The notes under the pieces were generated by a model. The model ran no database searches and was not told the DNA's origin. It saw only the letters and a list, made by a program, of their open reading frames with translations. This document shows positions 7,578-13,460 of a DNA stretch of 17,037 nt, one piece after another (positions within the stretch are counted from its first letter, which is position 1; each line of letters starts with the position of its first letter). Source of the DNA: Gammaproteobacteria bacterium (GTDB lineage Bacteria; Pseudomonadota; Gammaproteobacteria; JAJDOJ01); assembly GCA_027030565.1 (NCBI GenBank), contig JALVEU010000031.1:1-17037 (forward strand), in the 5' to 3' direction. The position numbers were made by a program, and so were the translations under genes.

Positions 7578-9082
7578 CAGAAACGTGGCAGTTCCGGGTG
7601 GGGAAGCGCCCCCCCATGGACGTGCATGGCACCCAGTTCGGCACACCGGTGCAGGCTTGGAACGGCCTTGCCGGGGTTGAGCAGACCTTCGGGGTCGAAG
7701 ACCTGCTTCACGGCGTGGAACCGTTCCAGCTCGGCCGGGGCGAACTGCACACACATGGCGTCGAGCTTCTCCACCCCCACGCCATGTTCGCCCGTGATGG
7801 TGCCGCCGGCCTGCACGCAGAGTTCGAGGATGCGCGTGCCGAAGCGCTCGGCGCGCTCCAGCTCTCCGGGTTTGGCCGCATCGTAGAGGATCAGCGGGTG
7901 CAGGTTGCCGTCTCCGGCGTGGAACACGTTGACCACCGCCAGCCCGAATTCGCGCGACAGCCGGGCGATGCCTTGCAGGACCTCGGCCAGGCGCCGCCGC
8001 GGGATGGTGCCGTCCATACAGTAGTAGTCGGGCGAAATGCGTCCCACGGCCGGGAAGGCCGATTTGCGCCCGGCCCAGAACCGGGCTCGTGTCTGGGGAT
8101 CGCGCGCGGTGTCCACGCGGGTGGCCCCATGGCGCTGGAGGAGTTCGCGTACCCGGCGGGCCTGGGCCTCAACGCTCTCGGTCGTTCCGTCGAGTTCGAC
8201 CAGCAAAATGGCGGCGGCGTCCACCGGATATCCCGCATGGACGAAGTCCTCGGCGGCACGGATCGCCGGATTGTCCATCATCTCCAGACCGGCCGGCACG
8301 ATACCGGCACCGATGATCCCGGCCACGGCGTCGGCCGCTGCGGGCAGGGCTGCGAAAGCGGCCAGCAGTACAGCCACATCCTCGGGTCGCGGCAGCAGCT
8401 TCACGGTGATCTCGACGATCACCCCGAGCATGCCTTCACTGCCATGGAGCAGGGCGAGCAAGTCGTAGCCGGGGGTGTCGAGCGCCTCACCGCCCAGCGT
8501 GAGGGTCTCACCGTCCGGGGTCACCACGCGCAGTCCCTGCACGTTGTGCACGGTGAGCCCGTATTTCAGGCAGTGTACGCCGCCGGCGTTCTCGGCCACG
8601 TTGCCCCCGATGGAGCAGGCGATCTGCGAGGAGGGGTCCGGAGCGTAGTAGAGGCCGTGGGGGGCGGCAGCCTCGGAGATGGCCAGATTGCGCACCCCGG
8701 GCTGGACACGTGCGATGCGATTGACCGGGTCGATGCTCAGGATGCGGTTGAAGCGCGCCATTGACAGCACGATGCCGTCGGGATCGGGCAAGGCGCCTCC
8801 GGACAGACCCGTGCCCGCGCCGCGGGCCACCACCGGGACGCGATGCCGGTGTGCCGCGGCGAGGATCCTTTTCACCTGGTCCTCTGTAGTGGGGATGACG
8901 ACTGCACCAGGTACCCGGCGGTAGGCGGGCAGACCGTCGCATTCGTAGGCGCGAAGCTCCTGGGGATGCGTGACCAGGGTCTCGGCGGGCAGCCACTGGC
9001 GCAGCTCGGCCAACATGGCCTGGAGCCGCTCGGCTGCGGAACCACGGGTGGGCGGAGTCTTTTCGGTGGCGTCGGTGAGCAA
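7577..9082 (-). CDS. glcD: Glycolate oxidase FAD-linked subunit GlcD
   Basis: This is the catalytic FAD subunit, 501 residues if read from the TTG at 9082, almost exactly the length of E. coli GlcD (499). It is highly similar throughout: VPVVARGAGTGLSGGALP (residues about 83-99), YYAPDPSSQIACSIGGNV, NAGGVHCLKYGLTVHN, FWAGRKSAFPAVGRISPDYY, VVNVFHAGDGNLHPLILYD and GTITGEHGVG. The C-terminus keeps HRCAELGAMHVH. The TTG has no good ribosome-binding site. The next option is the ATG at 9016, but it would remove N-terminal residues present in E. coli, so TTG is favoured with reserve. It is the first gene of glcD-glcE-glcF-antiporter. No GlcC-type regulator gene is seen nearby. Confidence 0.95.
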   Translation of the reverse strand: MLTDATEKTPPTRGSAAERLQAMLAELRQWLPAETLVTHPQELRAYECDGLPAYRRVPGAVVIPTTEDQVKRILAAAHRHRVPVVARGAGTGLSGGALPDPDGIVLSMARFNRILSIDPVNRIARVQPGVRNLAISEAAAPHGLYYAPDPSSQIACSIGGNVAENAGGVHCLKYGLTVHNVQGLRVVTPDGETLTLGGEALDTPGYDLLALLHGSEGMLGVIVEITVKLLPRPEDVAVLLAAFAALPAAADAVAGIIGAGIVPAGLEMMDNPAIRAAEDFVHAGYPVDAAAILLVELDGTTESVEAQARRVRELLQRHGATRVDTARDPQTRARFWAGRKSAFPAVGRISPDYYCMDGTIPRRRLAEVLQGIARLSREFGLAVVNVFHAGDGNLHPLILYDAAKPGELERAERFGTRILELCVQAGGTITGEHGVGVEKLDAMCVQFAPAELERFHAVKQVFDPEGLLNPGKAVPSLHRCAELGAMHVHGGALPHPELPRF

Positions 9083-9111
9083 GATCGAGAACCCGGGTGT
9101 CTGAGGTACAC

Positions 9112-9146
9112 CGTATAACTATAGCGAAAGGGCCGCGATGACGATG
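9112..9146 (-). promoter_or_regulatory. AT-rich candidate -10 region for the glcDEF operon
   Basis: The short AT-rich island at 9112-9125 reads TATAGTTATAC on the minus strand, standing out in GC-rich surroundings. TATAGT (9123-9118) matches the -10 consensus in 5 of 6 positions. The expected -35 position (9146-9141, CATCGT) is poor, so the promoter may depend on an activator. It lies about 36 nt before the TTG start of glcD. Confidence 0.3.
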
Positions 9147-9497
9147 GGTCGTCCTGCTGCCGTCCTTGGGTTTCCGCTGCGGGCTCGGACCCGAAACAAA
9201 GTGCGGAGGCCGCAGGAAGGCCGCCGGCGATGGGCCGACAACCCTGGTATCACTCACATCGTAACGGCGAGTAGGCGGTTCGGGACGAGGCGGCTCGGGT
9301 GCGCAGGCGGTGAGCTTGCTCGCGGCCGGACAGGGGTGCGTGACCGCCTGATCCCGCCATCGGGTTGGGTGCAGTGATCGGGGACGCAGACCCGCGTGGA
9401 CGCCGGTGTCTGGAAAAGCGCGCTGCGCGCGGCTACGCTTTGGCAGCCGGTGCGCGCGAACGTGTGCCGTGTGCGGCTGGGAACGCGTGGAGGCGGA
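9124..9497. other. Divergent control region between glcD and crcB
   Basis: Including the glcD leader, 415 nt (9083-9497) separate the two starts, and no convincing protein gene is present. The open plus-strand frames here read as Arg/Gly-rich sequence with no recognisable domain. The clearest structure is a perfect 8-bp inverted repeat, CAGGCGGT (9304-9311) with ACCGCCTG (9343-9350), enclosing GAGC-TT-GCTC (9312-9321). It is followed by CCCG-CCAT-CGGG (9353-9364). I see no tRNA and no fluoride-riboswitch signature. It could be a long crcB leader or house an unrecognised small RNA. Confidence 0.4.
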
Positions 9498-9872
9498 TTG
9501 ATTCAGGCTTTGGCCATCGCGGGAGGCGGCGCGGTAGGGGCCGTGGCGCGTTATTGGGTGTCGGTGGGCGTCTATGCATTGCTGGGCCGTGCCTTTCCCT
9601 ATGGCACGCTCACGGTCAATGTCCTCGGAGCGGGCCTCATCGGGATCCTCAGCGTGCTCCTGATCGAGCGCCTGGCGGTGGCGCCCGAGTGGCGTGGCGC
9701 CGTCCTCGTCGGGTTCCTCGGTGCATTCACCACGTTCTCGACCTTTTCCTACGAGACGCTGATGCTGCTGGAAGACGGGTACTTGTTGCGGGCGGCGCTC
9801 AACGTGCTGGGCAACGTGCTGCTCTGTCTGGTGGCCGCGTGGCTGGGCGTGAGCCTGGGGAGGGCGTTGTGA
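9498..9872 (+). CDS. crcB: Fluoride channel CrcB/FluC
   Basis: This 124-residue protein has four hydrophobic helices and is a dimeric inner-membrane fluoride channel that exports toxic fluoride. Family features are GGGAVGAVARYW (residues 9-20), GTLTVNVLGAGLIG with the conserved Asn41, and VGFLGAFTTFSTFSYE (71-86), which carries the Phe/Thr/Ser residues lining the fluoride path. The TTG at 9498 is chosen because it gives the usual family length and has GGAGG at 9489-9493. The frame is open further upstream, but that segment is not CrcB-like. The stop overlaps the start of the DUF190 gene (GTGA at 9869-9872). crcB next to serS is common in gammaproteobacteria. Confidence 0.93.
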   Translation: MIQALAIAGGGAVGAVARYWVSVGVYALLGRAFPYGTLTVNVLGAGLIGILSVLLIERLAVAPEWRGAVLVGFLGAFTTFSTFSYETLMLLEDGYLLRAALNVLGNVLLCLVAAWLGVSLGRAL

Positions 9873-10162
9873 AGGTGACGGTGGTGCGGATCTATCTCTC
9901 CGAGCGCAGCCACAAACACGAGAAGGTGTTCCGTCTCCTGCACGACCGGGAAGGCGTGCGCGGCGTGACCATGTTTCGGGGCATCAGCGGCTTCGGTCAC
10001 AGCGGCCGCATCCACGGGGCCTCACTGCTGGACCTGTCTCTGGACCTGCCGGTGGTCATCGAGTTCTTCGACGACCCGAACAAGGTGGAGGCGGTGGTGG
10101 CCGACCTGCGCGAGATCGTGGAGCCTGAACACATCCTTTCCTTTTCCGCGCAGCTGATCTGA
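9869..10162 (+). CDS. DUF190 family (PII-like) protein
   Basis: This 97-residue protein starts at GTG 9869, which overlaps the crcB stop and has a strong GGGGAGG site at 9857-9863 spaced 5 nt. The sequence fits DUF190: KVTVVRIYLSE at the N-terminus, a HEKVFRLLHDREGVRGVTMFRG helix-strand unit, GFGHSGRIHGASLLDLSLDLPVVIEFFD, and a C-terminal VVADLREIVEPEHILS. DUF190 proteins belong to the GlnB/PII-like superfamily and often sit beside crcB; their effector and target are not well established. A trimeric cytosolic regulator of the channel is a reasonable guess, but inference only. Confidence 0.9.
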   Translation: MKVTVVRIYLSERSHKHEKVFRLLHDREGVRGVTMFRGISGFGHSGRIHGASLLDLSLDLPVVIEFFDDPNKVEAVVADLREIVEPEHILSFSAQLI

Positions 10163-10195
10163 GCTGGATCCGTGCTCCGCGGAGGGGGACGGTCG

Positions 10196-10225
10196 TTGTC
10201 AGCATCGGGCAGCTCTGCGTACCCT
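10196..10225 (+). promoter_or_regulatory. Weak candidate promoter for serS
   Basis: TTGTCA (10196-10201; 5 of 6 to the -35 consensus) is followed after 18 nt by TACCCT (10220-10225), a poor -10. It lies in the 115-nt gap between the DUF190 gene and serS. A CTCCGCGGAG palindrome lies just upstream. serS might instead be read from the crcB promoter. Confidence 0.22.
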
Positions 10226-10277
10226 GTGCCCTTTTCGCGGGGCTCGGTCCCGCCTCGGGAGGAACAGAGGAAGGCGT

Positions 10278-11552
10278 ATGTTGGATCCGAAGCTGTTGCG
10301 CAGCGACCCGCAGGGCGTGGCCCGGGCCCTTGCCCGCAGGGGATTTCACCTGGACGTGGAGGCCGTGGAGGCACTGGAGGCGCGGCGCAAGGCGCTGCAG
10401 ACCGAGGCCGAACGGCTGCGGGCCGAGCGCAATGCACGCTCCAAGGCCATCGGGCAGGCCAAACGCAGGGGCGAAGACATCGAGCCGCTCAAGGCGGCCG
10501 TGGCCCGGCTGGGCGAGCGGCTCAGAGCGGTGGAGGCGGAGCTGGATCAGGTGCAGGCCCAGTTCGAGGAGCTGCTGCTGGGTCTCCCCAACCTGCCGGA
10601 CGCCTCGGTCCCCGACGGCACCGACGAGTCGGCCAACGTGGAACTGCGCCGCTGGGGGGAGCCGCCCCAGTTCGATTTTCAGCCCCGGGACCACGTGGAT
10701 CTGGGGGTGCCCAAGGGCTGGCTGGACTTCGAGGCCGCCGCCAAGCTGGCCGGCTCGCGTTTCGTGGTCATGCGCCAGCCGGTGGCCCGGCTGCACCGGG
10801 CGCTCATCCAGTTCATGCTGGACGTGCACACCCTCGAGCACGGCTATCAGGAGGTCTACGTGCCCTACCTGGTCAACGCCGAGAGCCTGCGGGGAACGGG
10901 GCAGCTGCCCAAGTTCGAGGCGGATCTGTTCCGCATCGAAGGCGATCCGGCCTACTACCTCATCCCCACGGCCGAGGTGCCGGTGACCAACCTGGTGCGG
11001 GGAGAGATCGTCGAAGACGCGCACCTGCCGTTGCGCCTCGTCTCACACACCCCCTGCTTCCGCTCCGAGGCGGGGTCCTATGGCAAGGACACGCGCGGCA
11101 TGATCCGGCAGCATCAGTTCGAGAAGGTGGAGCTGGTGCAGATTGTGCGGCCCGGAGAGTCCTGGGCGGCACTGGAGACACTGACCGGGCATGCGGAGAC
11201 GATCCTCCAGCGACTGCAGCTGCCCTATCGGGTGGTGGCCCTGTGCGCCGGGGACCTCGGATTTTCCGCAGCGAAGACCTATGACCTGGAAGTGTGGCTG
11301 CCCGGTCAGGGGCGCTACCGAGAGATCTCCTCGTGCAGCAATTTCCTGGACTTCCAGGCACGCCGGATGCATGCACGCTGGCGCAATCCCGCCACGCGCA
11401 AGCCCGAGCCCCTGCACACGCTGAACGGCTCCGGGCTGGCGGTGGGGCGTACCCTGGTGGCGGTCCTGGAGAACTACCAGCAGGCCGATGGGTCCGTGCG
11501 AGTGCCCGAGGTGCTGCAATCCTACATGGGCGGGATAGAGGTGCTAGAGTGA
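10278..11552 (+). CDS. serS: Seryl-tRNA synthetase
   Basis: This 424-residue class II aminoacyl-tRNA synthetase charges tRNA-Ser (and tRNA-Sec where present) with serine. The N-terminal MLDPKLLRSDP motif is followed by a long Arg/Glu/Ala-rich antiparallel coiled-coil arm (about 25-100), which contacts the tRNA. The catalytic core shows TAEVPVTNL, motif 2 (CFRSEAGSYGKDTRGMIRQH) and motif 3 (LNGSGLAVGRTLVAVLENYQ). Length is normal. The ATG at 10278 has AGAGGAAGG just upstream. The stop overlaps the start of the thioredoxin-like gene. Confidence 0.97.
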   Translation: MLDPKLLRSDPQGVARALARRGFHLDVEAVEALEARRKALQTEAERLRAERNARSKAIGQAKRRGEDIEPLKAAVARLGERLRAVEAELDQVQAQFEELLLGLPNLPDASVPDGTDESANVELRRWGEPPQFDFQPRDHVDLGVPKGWLDFEAAAKLAGSRFVVMRQPVARLHRALIQFMLDVHTLEHGYQEVYVPYLVNAESLRGTGQLPKFEADLFRIEGDPAYYLIPTAEVPVTNLVRGEIVEDAHLPLRLVSHTPCFRSEAGSYGKDTRGMIRQHQFEKVELVQIVRPGESWAALETLTGHAETILQRLQLPYRVVALCAGDLGFSAAKTYDLEVWLPGQGRYREISSCSNFLDFQARRMHARWRNPATRKPEPLHTLNGSGLAVGRTLVAVLENYQQADGSVRVPEVLQSYMGGIEVLE

Positions 11553-12652
11553 TCCGGCGCCTGCTTCTGGCCCTGCTCTGGTGCACCCTCGGAGGAGGAG
11601 GCCTGGTCTCGGGCGAGACGACCACCGATCTGGAAGACGGATTCGACATTGCCGGAATCGACGATGTGCCCGCCCGGCGCGGGGTGGAACATCCGCCCTG
11701 GTTCAAGTCCTCGTTCCTCGATCTGCGAGAAGACTTGCGCGAAGCCGTCGCGCACGGCAAACAGGGACTCATCGTCTATTTCGGCCAGCCGGACTGTGCG
11801 TACTGTCAGGCGCTCCTGGAAGTCAACTGGGGCCGCGAGCGGGACATCGTGGCCTACACGCGCAGGCATTTCGACGTGGTAGCCATCGACATCTGGGGAT
11901 CGCGCGAGGTGATTGACATGGAAGGTCGGGTGCTTGCGGAACGGGAGTTTGCGGTGCGCGAAGGCACCCATTTCACCCCCTCGCTGATTTTCTATGACGC
12001 TGATGGCCGCGAGGCGCTGCGGCTGCGCGGTTACTATCCGCCTTACAAGTTCCGGGCCGCGCTGGAATACGTGGTCGACGGTTTCTATCGGCAGGAGTCT
12101 CTGCGCGACTATCTGGCGCGCGCTGACCCACCCCCCAAGTTCGAGGTGGGCGGCCTCAACGAGCAGGCGTTCTTTGATCCGCCGCCTCATGCCTTGTGCC
12201 GCAGCCGGATCCCTGCTGCAAGGCCCTTGGTGGTGTTCTTCGAGCAGCGTGAGTGCCATGCCTGTGACATCCTGCACTCGGACCCGCTCCAGGACGGGGA
12301 GACCCGGGCCCTGTTGCAGCGTTTTCAGGTGGTGCAACTCGACATGTGGGCGCAGACGCCCGTCATCACGCCGTCCGGCGAACGGACTACGGCGCGGCGT
12401 TGGGCCGAGGATCTGCAGCTGTTCTACGCGCCCACCCTGGTGTTCTTCGACGAGGGGGGACAGGAGGTCTTCCGGCTGGATTCAGTGGCGCGCTTGTACC
12501 GGTTGCGCAATACGTTGCGTTACGTGTTGGCGAAGGGCTATCGGGAGGCCCCATTGCAGCGTTGGCAAGAGGATCGGCAGCAGTACAAGAGCGGCCTGCA
12601 CGAGACCCGGGAGACGCCGTCGCGTCTCCCGGAATCCCGCAGAGGCCTATGA
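11549..12652 (+). CDS. Exported tandem thioredoxin-fold protein (SoxW-like)
   Basis: This 367-residue protein has an N-terminal signal sequence (Arg-Arg, a Leu-rich core, cleavage near Ser-Gly-Glu at about residue 22), so it is likely periplasmic. Two thioredoxin-fold units follow. The first has CAYC at 83-86 and a cis-Pro-like HFTPSLIFYD around 144. The second has CHAC at 236-239 and YAPTLVFFDE with Pro295. Both are redox-capable CxxC proteins of the thioredoxin-related type often annotated as SoxW-like. The GTG at 11549 overlaps the serS stop and has GAGGTG 5 nt upstream. Partners are unknown; periplasmic disulfide reduction is the obvious role. The last codons contain a strong hairpin (12607-12632). 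Confidence 0.85.
   Translation: MIRRLLLALLWCTLGGGGLVSGETTTDLEDGFDIAGIDDVPARRGVEHPPWFKSSFLDLREDLREAVAHGKQGLIVYFGQPDCAYCQALLEVNWGRERDIVAYTRRHFDVVAIDIWGSREVIDMEGRVLAEREFAVREGTHFTPSLIFYDADGREALRLRGYYPPYKFRAALEYVVDGFYRQESLRDYLARADPPPKFEVGGLNEQAFFDPPPHALCRSRIPAARPLVVFFEQRECHACDILHSDPLQDGETRALLQRFQVVQLDMWAQTPVITPSGERTTARRWAEDLQLFYAPTLVFFDEGGQEVFRLDSVARLYRLRNTLRYVLAKGYREAPLQRWQEDRQQYKSGLHETRETPSRLPESRRGL
12607..12632 (-). terminator. Strong hairpin in the convergent gene ends
   Basis: CCGGGAGACGC (12607-12617) pairs perfectly with GCGTCTCCCGG (12622-12632), an 11-bp stem with a CGTC tetraloop. It lies inside the last codons of the plus-strand thioredoxin gene and 26 nt after the stop of the minus-strand gene. 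No T-run follows on either strand, so it is not a textbook intrinsic terminator, but it is the only strong structure available to end the abundant-looking minus-strand transcript. Confidence 0.4.
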
Positions 12653-12658
12653 CGACGG

Positions 12659-13240
12659 TCAGCCGCGGTCGGCCAGCGCCACGTGCTCGTCCATCGCCTT
12701 ACGATGCTTCTCCATCTCGGCCTCGCGCTGCGCCCGCAGCTCGTCCATCTGCTTCCTGGCGGCTTCGTGCTGCGCCTCGATCTGCGCCCAGCGCTGTTCC
12801 ATCATGCGCTCCATCTCCTGGCGTTGCTGGTCCAGGAGCCGGCGGTGCTGGTCCATGGCGGTCACGGGATCCAGGGCCACCGGCTGGACGTTCTGCATCT
12901 GCCGGGCATATTCGGCGGCGGCCTTCTGCTGGGCGGCAATGGCTTCGGCGATCGCCTTGCGCTGGGCCTCCATGGCCTCCTGCTGGGCCTGGATCTGCTC
13001 CTGGGTCGGTGCCGGAGCGGGGTATACAGCCGCAGCGGGGTATGCGTAGTACGGGTAGGCCCACCACGGTGCATCCCAGTAATCTCCCCAGAAACCCGAG
13101 TGGGCACTGGCGTGGAAATCGAAGTCGAAAGCACCGAATCCGTCGCCATCGAAGAAATCGAACGGACCCCACCAGGCCTGGGCACTGGTGGCGCTGGCGA
13201 GGGCGGCGGCGACGGCGAGACTGTGTAGGGTCTTCTTCAT
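12659..13240 (-). CDS. Exported aromatic-rich, coiled-coil protein, sulfur-globule-protein-like
   Basis: This 193-residue protein has a clear signal peptide with cleavage after Ala-Gln-Ala at residue 22. The next 50 or so residues are strongly enriched in Trp, Phe, Tyr, Asp, Gly and Ala (WWGPFDFF, DFDFHA, DAPWWAYPYYAYP). From about residue 78 to the end it is a Gln/Glu/Ala/Arg/Met-rich, continuously helical coiled coil. The mature protein has no cysteine. Gly/Tyr/Trp-rich secreted proteins of purple and other sulfur-oxidising gammaproteobacteria coat periplasmic sulfur globules, and this composition resembles them, but I cannot show homology. It has a strong GAGGAG ribosome-binding site 7 nt from the ATG and a near-consensus promoter, suggesting high expression. 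Alternatives are another structural envelope protein or an adhesin-like periplasmic protein. Confidence 0.6.
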   Translation of the reverse strand: MKKTLHSLAVAAALASATSAQAWWGPFDFFDGDGFGAFDFDFHASAHSGFWGDYWDAPWWAYPYYAYPAAAVYPAPAPTQEQIQAQQEAMEAQRKAIAEAIAAQQKAAAEYARQMQNVQPVALDPVTAMDQHRRLLDQQRQEMERMMEQRWAQIEAQHEAARKQMDELRAQREAEMEKHRKAMDEHVALADRG

Positions 13241-13290
13241 GTTGGCTCTCCTCTGTCTGGTTCGTTGTTCAGACGTGTCAGTCTAATATC

Positions 13291-13318
13291 AGTATACACT
13301 AACATTCTTATGTATCAA
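13291..13318 (-). promoter_or_regulatory. Strong sigma70-type promoter for the aromatic/coiled-coil protein
   Basis: On the minus strand TTGATA (13318-13313; 5 of 6) and TATACT (13296-13291; 5 of 6) are separated by 16 nt. The surrounding 13280-13318 is the most AT-rich stretch in the window. Transcription would start near 13284, giving a leader of about 44 nt before the ATG at 13240. A 7-bp inverted repeat begins at the upstream edge of the -35 box. Confidence 0.6.
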
Positions 13319-13367
13319 CGGCCGTGCATGCCGAGCGGCCGTCGCCGATCGTCCCCTGCGGGATCGG
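13318..13367. repeat. Two adjacent inverted repeats in the divergent intergenic region
   Basis: ACGGCCG (13318-13324) pairs with CGGCCGT (13336-13342), an 11-nt loop containing GCATGC. Next, CCGAT (13345-13349) pairs with ATCGG (13363-13367), with an inner CCC/GGG and a TTT following. They lie just upstream of the minus-strand -35 box and within the possible leader of the GGDEF-EAL gene. They could be an operator or a hairpin pair; the pairing is seen, the role is inference. Confidence 0.4.
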
Positions 13368-13460
13368 TTTGCGCGGCTCGATGCTACCGATGGTCCCCGC
13401 GCGGCCGCCGGACAGACACGGGTCTGTTACAAAGTGCTTGCCTCGATTCTGGACGCGGTC

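Noticed and set aside
5452..7644. A 730-codon open frame over glcF and glcE
   Set aside because: It is an out-of-phase shadow of two well-conserved subunits and has the low-complexity composition typical of GC-rich shadows.
7367..8764. A 465-codon plus-strand frame antisense to glcD and glcE
   Set aside because: The composition mirrors the opposite coding strand, there is no ribosome-binding site, and glcD/glcE explain the conservation.
9260..9300. GGTTCGGGAC resembling a tRNA T-arm
   Set aside because: No acceptor, D or anticodon stems can be arranged around it.
9138..9377. Small plus-strand frame (79 codons) in the glcD-crcB gap
   Set aside because: No ribosome site or recognisable domain, and an Arg/Gly-rich composition like chance frames in this DNA.
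9119..9497. Fluoride riboswitch before crcB
   Set aside because: Looked for the crcB-motif pattern (GGxGAUGG-type 5' part and a GCUGAUG...CCUAC-type 3' part); only a partial GGCGATGGGCC resemblance near 9226 was found and no 3' part.
9365..9868. Upstream extension of the DUF190 frame through all of crcB
   Set aside because: DUF190 homology starts at GTG 9869, which has a strong ribosome site; the extension is the wrong frame of crcB.
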